Source: Thermomonas sp. S9
Lineage (GTDB): Bacteria > Pseudomonadota > Gammaproteobacteria > Xanthomonadales > Xanthomonadaceae
Direction: 5' to 3'
Assembly (NCBI RefSeq): GCF_024704365.1
Contig: NZ_JAJDFY010000001.1
Span: forward strand, 2,089,001-2,153,000
Length of the DNA: 64,000 bases
This document shows, in pieces, positions 36,004 to 45,259 of the stretch. A model generated the notes under the pieces. That model had not been told where the DNA came from. It ran no database searches and saw only the letters and a list, made by a program, of their open reading frames with translations. Within the stretch, counting starts at the first letter, position 1; every line of letters begins with the position of its first letter. The position numbers and the translations under genes were made by a program.

Positions 36004-37209
36004 GCGCGCGCGCGCGGCAATCCGGCTGGCGCTGGCCCTGCTGCTGGGCCTGCTGGCGGGGCTGGTCCAGGCCGCGCCGCAGGCAGCGTTCACCGCACCG
36101 TCGCCGCCGCGGATCGGGGTGGTGACGATGGGCCCGGGCGAGGTGTTCTGGGAACGCTTCGGGCACGACGCCATCGTGGTGGAAGACCCGGTCACCGGTG
36201 CGCGCACCAGCTACAACTTCGGCTTCTTCGACCTCGACGAGCCCGGCTTTCTCGGCCGCTTCGTCAAGGGCGACATGCGCTACCGGCTGGTGGCGCTGCC
36301 GCTGGACGAGGACATGGCCTATTACCGCGCGGTCGGGCGCGGCGCACGGGTGCAGTGGCGGACCTGGCGCCGGCGCAGGCGCGGGCGCTGGCAGCGGCGC
36401 TGGCCGAGAACGCACGCCCCGAGAACGCGCGCTACCGCTACGACTACTTCACCGACAACTGCGCCACCCGCGTGCGCGACGCGCTCGACCGCGCGCTCGG
36501 CGGCCACCTGCGCAAGCAGCTGGAAGGCCGCTCCAGCGGCGATACCTACCGCAGCGAGGCGCTGCGGCTGGCCTCGCCGGAGGCGTGGATGTGGCTGGCC
36601 TTCGACATCGGCCTGGGGCCCTACGCCGACCGCCCGCTGAGCCGCTGGCAGGAGGATTTCCTGCCGCGCCGGCTGGCCGACGACCTGCGCCGGGTCAGCG
36701 GCACCGGCGGGCGCCCGCTGGTGGCCGCGGAAGTGGAACTGCTACCGCAGCGGCTGCCGCCGGAACCGGCCGAGCAGGAACCGGCGCTGTGGCCCTGGCT
36801 GCTGGCCGGGGTGCTGGCCGCGGTCGGCATCCTGTGGCTGCGCACGACCCGGCCGCGGCTGCTGGCTGGGCTGGCGCTGGGCTTCTGGCTGGTGTGCGGC
36901 CTGCTCGGGCTGGTGCTGGCGCTGGGCTGGGCGTTCACCGACCATCAGGCGATGTGGGCCAACCGCAACCTGCTGCTGTTCAACCCGCTGTGCCTGCTGC
37001 TGGTGCCCGGCGCGGTCGCCCTGCTGCGTAAGCGTGCGCCCTCGCCGCGCTTTTTCGCCCTGCTGGTGGCGGTGGCGGTGCTGGCCCTGCTGGTCTGCCT
37101 GCCGCTGTGGCTGCAGCTGTATCCGCAGCGCAACGGCCACTGGATTGCCCTGCTGCTGCCGATCCATGCGGCGCTGGCGCGGGCCTGGCGCGCGTTGCCG
37201 GCGGCTTGA
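35990..37209 (+). CDS. DUF4105 (Lnb-type periplasmic) protein with a multi-pass C-terminus, one frameshift
   Basis: About 406 residues. It starts inside the corC 3' end (14-bp overlap). A signal/anchor segment (about 10-30) is followed by the DUF4105 domain: Phe-Trp-Glu-Arg-Phe-Gly-His-Asp-Ala, Tyr-Asn-Phe-Gly-Phe-Phe-Asp, and Tyr-Arg-Tyr-Asp-Tyr-Phe-Thr-Asp-Asn-Cys-Ala-Thr-Arg-Val-Arg-Asp, which places a Cys near a His and Asp like a papain-type fold. The C-terminal 140 residues hold four membrane segments. A one-base loss near 36350 breaks the frame between Arg-Val-Gln and Val-Ala-Asp-Leu. In E. coli this position after corC is held by the lipoprotein acyltransferase lnt. Substrate unknown. 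Confidence 0.82.
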
Positions 37210-37240
37210 TGGCCGCCTTCCGCGCGGGCAGGATGCACCC

Positions 37241-38239
37241 ATGAGCCGACTGCCCGACTCCCAGCGCCAGGCGATCATCAACTGCGCGGTGTACGACCGC
37301 ACAGGCCACCGGCGCGACATCCCGATCGAGCAGATCAGCGAGGAGCTGGCGCAGGACGATGGCCGCTTCGTCTGGATCGGCCTGTACGAGCCGGACGAAG
37401 CCGTGCTGGATGTATTGCAGGAGGAATTCGGCCTGCACGACCTGGCGGTGGAGGATGCGCACAAGGCGCACCAGCGACCGAAGATCGAAACCTACGGGCA
37501 AAGCCTGTTCATCGCCGTACACACCGCCCAGCGCGTCCACGGCGAGGTGCGCTTCGGCGAAACCCAGGTGTTCGCCGGCCCGCACTACCTGGTGACCGTG
37601 CGCCACGGCGCCTCGCTCAGCTACGCCCCGGTGCGCCAGCGGCTGGAGCGCGAGCCGGACCTGCTGGCGCTGGGCCCCAGCATCGCCCTGCACGGGGTGC
37701 TGGATTTCGTGGTGGACAACTACCAGCCGATCGTCGCCGACTACGAGGACGAGCTCGATACCCTCGAACAGGACGTGTTCGCGGAAAGCTACCGCCGCGC
37801 CACCCTGCAGCGCCTGTACCACCTGCGCAAGGACCTGACCCGGATGCGGCTAGCGGTGCTGCCGATGCAGGACATCCTGGCCCAGCTGAACCGCGCGACG
37901 GCGTTCCCGATCCCGGACGCGGTCAAGCCCTATTTCCGCGACGTCCACGACCACGCCGCACGCGAAGGCGACACCATCGACACCCTGCGCGAGATGGCGG
38001 CGGCGGCGATGAGCACCAACCTGGCGCTGGTGACGGTGGCGCAGGGCGAGGTGGTGAAGAAGCTGGCCGGCTGGGCCGGGCTGCTGGCCGCGCCGACCCT
38101 GATCGCCAGCTGGTACGGCATGAACTTCGCGCACATGCCGGAACTGCAGGGGCGCTACAGCTACGCCATCCTCACCGGTGTGGTGGCACTGGTGTGCATC
38201 GCGCTGTACGCCTACCTGCGCCGCATCCGCTGGCTGTAG
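37241..38239 (+). CDS. corA: CorA family magnesium/cobalt transporter
   Basis: 332 residues. The C-terminus has two membrane helices with the signature Tyr-Gly-Met-Asn-Phe at the end of the first, followed by the loop Met-Pro-Glu-Leu, which identifies CorA channels. The large N-terminal cytoplasmic domain has Ile-Gly-Leu-Tyr-Glu-Pro-Asp-Glu and Val-Glu-Asp-Ala-His-Lys-Ala-His-Gln-Arg-Pro-Lys. An ATG 32 bases after the DUF4105 stop is used, and it appears to be in the same unit as corC. Confidence 0.94.
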   Translation: MSRLPDSQRQAIINCAVYDRTGHRRDIPIEQISEELAQDDGRFVWIGLYEPDEAVLDVLQEEFGLHDLAVEDAHKAHQRPKIETYGQSLFIAVHTAQRVHGEVRFGETQVFAGPHYLVTVRHGASLSYAPVRQRLEREPDLLALGPSIALHGVLDFVVDNYQPIVADYEDELDTLEQDVFAESYRRATLQRLYHLRKDLTRMRLAVLPMQDILAQLNRATAFPIPDAVKPYFRDVHDHAAREGDTIDTLREMAAAAMSTNLALVTVAQGEVVKKLAGWAGLLAAPTLIASWYGMNFAHMPELQGRYSYAILTGVVALVCIALYAYLRRIRWL

Positions 38240-38260
38240 CGCACCGCACGCGGCACGCCC

Positions 38261-39043
38261 TCAACGCAGCCAGAACACCACCCACGCCAGCGCGGCCAGG
38301 GCCGCGGCCGCCGCCACCCACCACCACAGCGGCATGCGGAAACCCGCCGCGCGTGGCGCCAGTTGCTGCAGTTCGGACCGGGTGGAATCCAGCAGCCGGA
38401 AGCGCACCGTGTCGAAGCCGATCTCGTCGCCGGCCACGGCCAGCCCCTGCAGGATGCGGCGACCGTTGAGGAAGGTGCCGTTGGTGGAACCGGCATCCTC
38501 GATCTGCACCCCGTCCGCCACCGGCACCAGCCGCGCATGCTGGCGCGACAGGCCCGCGTCCTCGATCTGCAGCGTGCACTCCGGCGCGCGGCCGACGGTG
38601 GCGACGCCCACCAGCGGATGGCTGCGCCCCAGCATCGAACCGGACACCCCGCGCAGGACGAAGCGTGGCAGCACCGGACGCACCCGGGTCAGACCGGCAT
38701 CTTCCACCGACCCCTGCGAATCCACGGCCGGCGCCGCCTCGCGGTTTCTGGCCACCACGGGGGCCGGCATCGCCGCCAGCCGCACCTGCACGCCCGCGAT
38801 GTCGAGCTGATCGCCCGGGCGCAGCGCGATCAGCCCCTGCACCGGGCGCGCGTTGACGCTGACCGCGGCATCCGGCATGACCTGCAACAACACCCGCCCA
38901 CCGGTCATCTGCAGCGCGCAGTGCTGTGGCAATACGCCCGGCTGCTCCAGCACGATTCCGGAACCCGGATCGCTGCCAATGGTGGTGACATCGGACTCCA
39001 ACAAGCACGGTGCGTGCTCGCCACCCGGAAACACCAGCTTCAT
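38261..39043 (-). CDS. Tail-anchored protein with two FHA domains
   Basis: 260 residues. FHA domain 1 (about 1-90) is degenerate: the GR...SxxH...NG signature is Gly-Ser-Asp, Pro-Gln-His and Asn-Ala. FHA domain 2 (about 145-220) is canonical: Val-Gly-Arg, Leu-Ser-Arg-Gln-His-Ala and Gly-Ser-Thr-Asn-Gly-Thr-Phe-Leu-Asn-Gly. A single C-terminal membrane segment (240-259) anchors it, so the FHA domains face the cytoplasm. FHA domains bind phosphothreonine; the partner kinase is not adjacent. AGGGGAG lies before the ATG. Confidence 0.88.
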   Translation of the reverse strand: MKLVFPGGEHAPCLLESDVTTIGSDPGSGIVLEQPGVLPQHCALQMTGGRVLLQVMPDAAVSVNARPVQGLIALRPGDQLDIAGVQVRLAAMPAPVVARNREAAPAVDSQGSVEDAGLTRVRPVLPRFVLRGVSGSMLGRSHPLVGVATVGRAPECTLQIEDAGLSRQHARLVPVADGVQIEDAGSTNGTFLNGRRILQGLAVAGDEIGFDTVRFRLLDSTRSELQQLAPRAAGFRMPLWWWVAAAAALAALAWVVFWLR

Positions 39044-39121
39044 ATCATCAATCTCCCCTCGCTACCTCTTAGGCACTGCCCGGCCAGCTTTCCCGACTGC
39101 CGGCATGGAGTTGTCAAAACC

Positions 39122-41200
39122 TCACTGACCGATATGGCGCCGCAGCCAGGCATTCACTGCCTCGTGCCACTGCACGCTGTTCTGCGGCTTGAGTACCCAG
39201 TGGTTCTCGTCCGGGAAGTACAGGAACTGCGACTCCACGCCCTTGCGCTGGGCCGCGGTGAAGGCGGCGATGCCCTGCTCCACCGGAATCCGGAAATCCT
39301 GCTGGCCGTGCACGATCAGGATCGGTACCCGCCAGTCCTTGACGTGGTTGGCCGGGTTGAATTTCTGGTAGCCGGCCGGGTTGTCGTAGGGCGTACCGCC
39401 ATTCTCCCACTCGCTGAACCACAGCTCCTCGGTGGCGTAGCCCATCATGAAATTGTCGAACACGCCGTCGTGGGCGACGATGCACTTCCACGGCGCATTC
39501 CACACCCCGGCGATCCAGTAGGCCATGAAGCCGCCGTAGCTGGCGCCCAGTGCGCAGGCCTTGTCGCCATCGAGGAAGGGGTAGGTCTTGAGCGCGTAGT
39601 CCCAGCCCTTTTGCAGGTCTTCCAGCGGGCGGTCGCCCCAGTGGCCGGAGATGGAATCGGTGAAGGCCTGGCCGTAGCCGGTGCTGCCGTGGAAGTCGAT
39701 CATCACCACCGCATAGCCCTGCCCCGCATAGGTCTGCGGGTTCCAGCGGTAGCTCCAGCCGTTGCCGAAGCTGCCCTGCGGGCCGCCGTGGATCAAAAAC
39801 GCCACCGGGTACTTCTTGCCCGGCTGGTAGTTCCACGGCTTGACCACATAGCCGTACACGGTTTCGTCGTTCCAGCCACGGAACTTGAATTGCTCGTACT
39901 GGCCCCAGGCCACGTCCGGCAGCATCTGCGCCGCGCCCGGGGTGATCTGGCGCAGCGGCGCCTTGCCATCGGGGCTGGTGGTGTAGAGCACGTCACCCGT
40001 GACCAGCGAATTGCGCGCCAGCGCCAGGGTCGGCCCGGCGAGGTCGAACGCCGACACGCTGCCGTCCTTCACCACCGTCTCCACCTCGCCGTTGGCCAGC
40101 GCGACACGGAACAGCGGGTGCTGGCCCAGCTCCTCGGCGGTGGTGTAGAGCCACTTGCCGTCGGCGGACAGGCGGATGCCGTCGGCCGAGGCATCCCAGC
40201 GCGATGCGATTTCCCTCGTCTTGCCGGAGGCGAGGTCCATCGCCATCAGCGCGAAGCGGTCGGCCTCGAAGCCGGGGCGCTTCATCGCGCGGTAGTACAG
40301 GGTCTTGCCGTCGGCACTGAACACCGGGGTGGCGTCCCAGGCCTTGTTGGCGGCGGTGAGGTTGCGCGCGCCGCTGCCGTCGGCATTCACCAGCCAGATG
40401 TCGAAATTGGTGCTCCACGGCTCCTCGCGGTTGGCCTGGCGCACGCTCATCGCCACGGCCTTGCCGTCCGGCGACCACGCGAAGTCGGACAGATCACCGA
40501 ACGGCTTGGACGGGATGTCGCCGTGGATGCCACCGCTGAGCAGGGTGGCCGAGGCCAGCATGCCTTCGCCGCCGAGCGGGGCGGCGAACACGCGGTTCAG
40601 ACGGCCGTCGTTCCAGGCATCCCAGTGGCGGATGAACAGGCGGTCGAACACCTTGCCGGTGACTTTCGCCGCCGCGGCCTCGTCCAGCTTCTTCTTCGTG
40701 CAATCGAGATCCGCCTTGCAGTCCGGGAACACCGCCAGCGCCAGCGCCACCTGGCCACCGTCGGGTGAGAGCTGGTAGCCGTCCACGTCGATCGGGAAAT
40801 CGGTCAGGCGCCGCGGCTCGCCGCCGGCCAGCGGCATCGCGTACAGCTGCATGGACCCCGACTTGGCGCTGAGGAAATACAGGGTCTTGCCATCCGGGGA
40901 GAACGCCGGCGAATTCACGCTCCAGCCTTGCGGCGATACCTGCTTCGGCGGCGCGATGTCGCGCGTGACCAGGTTGCGCATCCACAGCGTGGTGGTGGAC
41001 TTGTTGGTGGCCTTGTCCACGGTGCGCCTGGCGAACACCAGCACGCGCCCGTCCGGCGACAGGGTGGGCGCGGAGTAGCGGTCCATATAGGCCAGCTCCT
41101 GCACGGTGAAGCCGTGCCTGGCGGCCGGCGGCGCGTCGGCGGCGAGCGCCGGCAGCGACAGGGCGAGGGCGAGCGGAAGCAGGGCGAGGCGAAGGTTCAT
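39122..41200 (-). CDS. S9 family serine peptidase (dipeptidyl/oligopeptidase), exported
   Basis: 692 residues with signal peptide 1-20. The N-terminal part is a seven-bladed WD40/PD40-type propeller with repeated Leu-Ser-Pro-Asp-Gly and Phe-Ser-Ala-Asp-Gly-Lys units. The alpha/beta hydrolase end carries the triad: Ser in Gly-Ala-Ser-Tyr-Gly-Gly, Asp in His-Gly-Gln-Gln-Asp-Phe-Arg-Ile-Pro, and His in Asp-Glu-Asn-His-Trp. This is the prolyl-oligopeptidase/Dpp5-like S9 group. It probably degrades peptides in the periplasm; the OPT transporter is encoded 59 bases upstream on the same strand. Confidence 0.92.
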   Translation of the reverse strand: MNLRLALLPLALALSLPALAADAPPAARHGFTVQELAYMDRYSAPTLSPDGRVLVFARRTVDKATNKSTTTLWMRNLVTRDIAPPKQVSPQGWSVNSPAFSPDGKTLYFLSAKSGSMQLYAMPLAGGEPRRLTDFPIDVDGYQLSPDGGQVALALAVFPDCKADLDCTKKKLDEAAAAKVTGKVFDRLFIRHWDAWNDGRLNRVFAAPLGGEGMLASATLLSGGIHGDIPSKPFGDLSDFAWSPDGKAVAMSVRQANREEPWSTNFDIWLVNADGSGARNLTAANKAWDATPVFSADGKTLYYRAMKRPGFEADRFALMAMDLASGKTREIASRWDASADGIRLSADGKWLYTTAEELGQHPLFRVALANGEVETVVKDGSVSAFDLAGPTLALARNSLVTGDVLYTTSPDGKAPLRQITPGAAQMLPDVAWGQYEQFKFRGWNDETVYGYVVKPWNYQPGKKYPVAFLIHGGPQGSFGNGWSYRWNPQTYAGQGYAVVMIDFHGSTGYGQAFTDSISGHWGDRPLEDLQKGWDYALKTYPFLDGDKACALGASYGGFMAYWIAGVWNAPWKCIVAHDGVFDNFMMGYATEELWFSEWENGGTPYDNPAGYQKFNPANHVKDWRVPILIVHGQQDFRIPVEQGIAAFTAAQRKGVESQFLYFPDENHWVLKPQNSVQWHEAVNAWLRRHIGQ

Positions 41201-41259
41201 GGCAGTAGCTCCGTGCTGCGAAAGATGAAGCCGCCCACGCAGGCGCAGGCGGCGAAGAA

Positions 41260-43233
41260 TCAGGCGTTCGGGTTGGCCTTGGCGCCGGTGCGGTACAGCA
41301 GCCAGGCCACCACCGCCAGCACCGCCAGGCCCACGTACTTGCCGAACTGCAGCGAGGGCGGCAGCGCGATCACGTCGGCGCGACCGGAGGCCACGATCGG
41401 GATCGCGATCAGGATGCCCATCAGCGCCTCGCCGGTGATCAGGCCCGCCGCGAACAGCGTGCCGGGGCGGTGCAGGCGGTCGCGCGCGGCCTCGTCGTGG
41501 CTGCCGGCCAGGCCGTGGCGCTTTTCCACCAGGTAGGCCAGCAGGCCGCCGAGGAAGATCGGCACCATCAGTTCCAGCGGCAGGTAGATACCGATCGCCG
41601 CGGCCAGCACCGGCACCCGGAAAGTCTTGCCGGCGGCCTTCAGCCATTCGTCGATGACGATGATCACCGCGCCCACGCCGGCGCCGATGGCGATGATCGT
41701 CCATGGCAGGTCCTTGCCGCCGAACATGCCGCCCGCGACCGAGGCCATCAGGGTGGCCTGCGGCGCGGCCAGCGAATTGGGATGCTGCGGGGTGGGCGCG
41801 CCGATGCCGTAAGCCTGCGCCAGCAGGTTCAGCACCGGCGCCATGATCAGCGCGCAGGAGAACGCGCCGATGCCCAGCATCAGCTGCTGCTTCCACGGGG
41901 TCGCGCCGACCAGGTAGCCGGCCTTGAGGTCCTGCAGGTTGTCGCCGCCGACCGCCGCGGCGCAGCACACCACCGCGCCGATCATGATCGCGGCCACCGC
42001 GCCCAGCGGCGCGCCGCCCACACCCACCGCGGCCCGCCCCGCCTCGCCCAGCAGCACCATCAGCACCACCGAGGCGAACAGGATGGTGGCGATGGTGATG
42101 CCCGACACCGGGTTGTTGGACGAGCCGACCAGGCCGGCGAGGTAGGCCGAGACCGACACGAACAGGAAGCCGGCCACGATCATGATGATGGCCATCGGGA
42201 TGCTGACGTGCCACATGCCCACGATCGCCTGGTACAGCAGCAGCAGCGGCACCACGAAGGCCACCAGCGCCACCAGCATCCACTTCATCGGCAGGTCGCG
42301 CTCGGTCTCGGCCACCACCTCGCCGCTGCCCTTGCGCGCCGCGGCCACGCCGCTACGCACGCCGGACAGCAGCGAGTTGCGCAGCGAGAACAGCGTCCAC
42401 GCGCCGCCGATCAGCATCGCGCCGACGCCGAGGTAGCGGATCTTGGCCGACCAGATCGCGCCGGCGATGTCTTCCGGGCCGGCGCCCGCGATGCTGCTCG
42501 CCAGCGCCGGATCGGAGCCGAGGAAGAACATGTGGTAGATCGGGATGGCGATGTGCCAGGACAGGATCGAGCCGGACACGACCACGATCCCGATATTGAG
42601 ACCGACGATGTAGCCCACGCCCAGCAGCGCCGGCGACAGGTTGGTGCCCATGTAGCCGAGGTACTTGCCGAAGAATCCGGCACCGGCGGCGGTGTCCGGG
42701 ATCAGGCGCATGCCGCTGGCGGCGGCGGCCTTGATCACCCCGCCGACCGCGGCCGAGAACGCCAGGATCTTCAGCCCCGGCCCCGGGTTCTCGCCCGCCT
42801 TCAGCACTTCGGCGGCGGCCTTGCCTTCGGGGAACGGCAGCGGCTCTTCCACGATCATCGAACGCCGCAGCGGTACCGAGAACAGCACGCCGAGCAGGCC
42901 GCCGAGGCCGGCGATCGCCAGCACCCACGAGTATTTGAAGTCCTGCCAGTAGCCCAGGATGATCAGCGCCGGGATGGTGAAGATCACGCCGGCGGCGATC
43001 GACGAACCGGCGGAGGCCCCGGTCTGGACGATGTTGTTCTCCAGGATGCTGCCACCGCCCAGCAGGCGCAGCACGCCCATCGACACCACCGCCGCCGGGA
43101 TCGCGGTGGCGATGGTCAACCCGGCGAACAGCCCAAGGTAGGCGTTGGCGGCGGACAGGATCACCGCCAGGATGATCGCCAGCGCCACCGCGCGGAAGGT
43201 CAGCTGCGGAACCGGCTGAATGGGGGTCGACAT
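41260..43233 (-). CDS. OPT family oligopeptide transporter
   Basis: 657 residues and about 15 membrane segments. The start (Leu-Thr-Phe-Arg-Ala-Val-Ala-Leu-Ala-Ile-Ile-Leu), Ala-Asn-Ala-Tyr-Leu-Gly-Leu, Gly-Gly-Gly-Ser-Ile-Leu-Glu-Asn-Asn, Gly-Gly-Asp-Asn-Leu-Gln-Asp-Leu-Lys and Gly-Lys-Asp-Leu-Pro-Trp segments fit the OPT family, which imports oligopeptides or metal complexes with protons. Directly upstream of the S9 peptidase and divergent from a POT transporter, so peptide uptake is the likely job. Confidence 0.9.
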   Translation of the reverse strand: MSTPIQPVPQLTFRAVALAIILAVILSAANAYLGLFAGLTIATAIPAAVVSMGVLRLLGGGSILENNIVQTGASAGSSIAAGVIFTIPALIILGYWQDFKYSWVLAIAGLGGLLGVLFSVPLRRSMIVEEPLPFPEGKAAAEVLKAGENPGPGLKILAFSAAVGGVIKAAAASGMRLIPDTAAGAGFFGKYLGYMGTNLSPALLGVGYIVGLNIGIVVVSGSILSWHIAIPIYHMFFLGSDPALASSIAGAGPEDIAGAIWSAKIRYLGVGAMLIGGAWTLFSLRNSLLSGVRSGVAAARKGSGEVVAETERDLPMKWMLVALVAFVVPLLLLYQAIVGMWHVSIPMAIIMIVAGFLFVSVSAYLAGLVGSSNNPVSGITIATILFASVVLMVLLGEAGRAAVGVGGAPLGAVAAIMIGAVVCCAAAVGGDNLQDLKAGYLVGATPWKQQLMLGIGAFSCALIMAPVLNLLAQAYGIGAPTPQHPNSLAAPQATLMASVAGGMFGGKDLPWTIIAIGAGVGAVIIVIDEWLKAAGKTFRVPVLAAAIGIYLPLELMVPIFLGGLLAYLVEKRHGLAGSHDEAARDRLHRPGTLFAAGLITGEALMGILIAIPIVASGRADVIALPPSLQFGKYVGLAVLAVVAWLLYRTGAKANPNA

Positions 43234-43418
43234 CGGGTGCCCTCGTCAGGATGCAATCGGCGAAACCTAGCCGCTGCACGGGAGCAAGTCCAGTGCGGAA
43301 GGCGCGGCGATGGCGCAGGGACGCGGTGCCGCATCACCCCAGGCCCCCCGATACTCGCTCGGCTGGGGCGATACCGCTCCGCATCCCCCATACTTTCTCC
43401 GCCTCTCCGGGGATACAC
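43234..43418. other. Intergenic region between divergent OPT and POT transporter genes
   Basis: 185 bp shared by two divergent peptide transporter genes. CATACTTTC (TACTTT at 43391-43396) could be a -10 element for the POT gene, but there is no good -35 partner. No palindrome or terminator was noticed. Any joint control of the two transporters would be here. Confidence 0.4.
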
Positions 43419-45185
43419 ATGCAGACCATCACCCAGGCCGGTCCGGCCGCAGGCGACGACTTCCTCGGCCACCCCAAGGGCGTCTACGTCTGTTTTTTCA
43501 CCGAGATGTGGGAGCGCTTCTCCTTCTACGGGATGAAGGCGCTGCTGCTGCTCTACCTCACCAAGTACCACCTGTTCGGCGACAAGGCCGGCCTGGACCT
43601 GCTCGGCGCCTACGGCGGGCTGGTGTACTGCCTCCCGGTGATCGGCGGGCTGCTGGCCGACCGCTGGCTGGGCATGCGCAAGGCGGTGACCTTCGGCGGC
43701 GTGCTGCTGGTGCTGGGTCATGTCGGCATGGCGTTCGAGGGCCATGCGGCGACGCTGCAGGCCGGCACGCCGGTGCGCGACGAGGGCGCGCTGAAGGTGA
43801 TGTACCTGTCGCTGGCGCTGATCATCATGGGCGTGGGCTTCCTCAAGCCGAACATCTCCACCATCGTCGGCCAGCTGTACGCCGACAACGACCCGCGCCG
43901 CGACTCGGGTTTCTCGCTGTTCTACGCCGGCATCAATCTCGGCTCGCTGTTCGCCTCGCTGGTGTGCGGCTACGTGGGCGAGACCTGGGGCTGGAAATAC
44001 GGCTTCGGCGCGGCCGGCATCGGCATGCTGGCGGGCCTGGCCATGTTCCTGTGGGGGCAGAAGTACCTGCACGGCCATGCCGAACCCGCCGACCCGGCCG
44101 CGCTACGCCAGCGCGTCGCCGGCCTGCCGCGCGAATGGCTGATCTACGCGCTGGCGGTGCTCGGCGTGCTGCCGGTGGCCTGGCTGATGTGGGCGGCGGC
44201 CAACGGCGCGTTCGCGCTCGGCGGCGAAGTCTCGCTGGCGCTGCTGCTGATGCTGGTGGTGCTGGGCGCGGTGCTGCTGTGGTTCGCCTGGTTCACCGGC
44301 ACCCGCTGCACGCCCGTCGAGCGCCAGCAGATGATCGCGCTGATGGTGCTGATCTTCATGGCGCTGGTGTTCTTCACCCTGTACGAGCAGACCTACGGCT
44401 CGTGGGTGACCTTCACCGACCGCCTGCTGACCAAGGACATCGTGCCGGCGCTGGTGGTGCGCGCGGGCACGCCGTGGCCGTGGTCCGCGCTGTCGCTGCT
44501 GCTGGCACCGCTGGCATTCTTCGTGGCCGCGCGGATGTCCGACCGCGACCCCGCCTCCCGTGCGCCGCGCGTGCTGTTCCTCGCGGTGAGTGCGCTGATC
44601 CTGGTGCTGCTGGTGCGCGACTGCGTGGCGCTGCCGCAGACCGCCGGCTCCCTGACCTACCTCGGCGCGTTCTTCCTGGTCGCACTGGCGCCGCTGTTCA
44701 CGGCGCTGTGGGGCTGGCTGGACACACACGGCGCCGATCCGAGCAAGCCGGCGAAATCGGCATTCGGCCTGCTGTTCGCCGGACTCTCGTTCATCCCGCT
44801 GGCGCTGGCCGCGCAGCAGGTCGGCGCGACCGGCGCGATGGCCAGCGTGTGGTGGCTGGTGCTGGCCTACCTGATCCTCGAGATCGGCGAGATGTGCCTG
44901 TCGCCGGTGGGGCTGTCGGCGGTGACCCAGCTGGCGGTGCCGCGCGTGGTCAGCCTGATGATGGGCACCTGGTTTTTGGCCACCGCGTTCTCGGAGACGC
45001 TGGCCGCGCTGCTGGGCAAGCTGGCCGCGATCGAGGTGCCGCAGGGCGAGGCGCTGGACCTCGCCGCGGCGGCCCCGAAATACGCGCACCTGTTCTGGCT
45101 GCTGACCTGGATCGGGATCGGCTGCGCGGCGGCCGCTTTCCTCGCCGCGCCATGGCTGCGGCGCATGATGCACGGGGTGAAGTGA
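43419..45185 (+). CDS. POT family proton-dependent di/tripeptide transporter
   Basis: 588 residues, about 14 membrane helices. Family signatures are clear: the proton-coupling motif Glu-Met-Trp-Glu-Arg-Phe-Ser-Phe-Tyr-Gly-Met (helix 1, ExxERF), Phe-Leu-Lys-Pro-Asn-Ile-Ser and the PTR2 motif Phe-Tyr-Ala-Gly-Ile-Asn-Leu-Gly-Ser-Leu. The E. coli relatives are DtpA-D. The start at 43419 puts ExxERF at about residue 30. It lies upstream of the M13 peptidase on the same strand. Confidence 0.93.
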   Translation: MQTITQAGPAAGDDFLGHPKGVYVCFFTEMWERFSFYGMKALLLLYLTKYHLFGDKAGLDLLGAYGGLVYCLPVIGGLLADRWLGMRKAVTFGGVLLVLGHVGMAFEGHAATLQAGTPVRDEGALKVMYLSLALIIMGVGFLKPNISTIVGQLYADNDPRRDSGFSLFYAGINLGSLFASLVCGYVGETWGWKYGFGAAGIGMLAGLAMFLWGQKYLHGHAEPADPAALRQRVAGLPREWLIYALAVLGVLPVAWLMWAAANGAFALGGEVSLALLLMLVVLGAVLLWFAWFTGTRCTPVERQQMIALMVLIFMALVFFTLYEQTYGSWVTFTDRLLTKDIVPALVVRAGTPWPWSALSLLLAPLAFFVAARMSDRDPASRAPRVLFLAVSALILVLLVRDCVALPQTAGSLTYLGAFFLVALAPLFTALWGWLDTHGADPSKPAKSAFGLLFAGLSFIPLALAAQQVGATGAMASVWWLVLAYLILEIGEMCLSPVGLSAVTQLAVPRVVSLMMGTWFLATAFSETLAALLGKLAAIEVPQGEALDLAAAAPKYAHLFWLLTWIGIGCAAAAFLAAPWLRRMMHGVK

Positions 45186-45223
45186 ACCTGAATCCCGCCC
45201 CCGGCCCGCGCGGAAGGCGCTGC

Positions 45224-45229
45224 TACACT
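45224..45229 (+). promoter_or_regulatory. -10 box before the M13 peptidase
   Basis: TACACT in the context GCTACACTCC lies 30 bases before the M13 ATG and 38 bases after the POT stop, so the peptidase may have its own promoter. No -35 is evident. Confidence 0.35.
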
Positions 45230-45259
45230 CCCCCGCCTGATCGCAAGGAGACCCGCCGC

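Noticed and set aside
39112..39117. Perfect TTGACA on the minus strand before the FHA gene
   Set aside because: No -10 hexamer at 16-18 bp; probably chance.
39122..42283. A single long frame joining the S9 peptidase to the OPT gene
   Set aside because: The segment above 41200 is an off-frame reading of OPT; the S9 protein has its own signal peptide at 41200.
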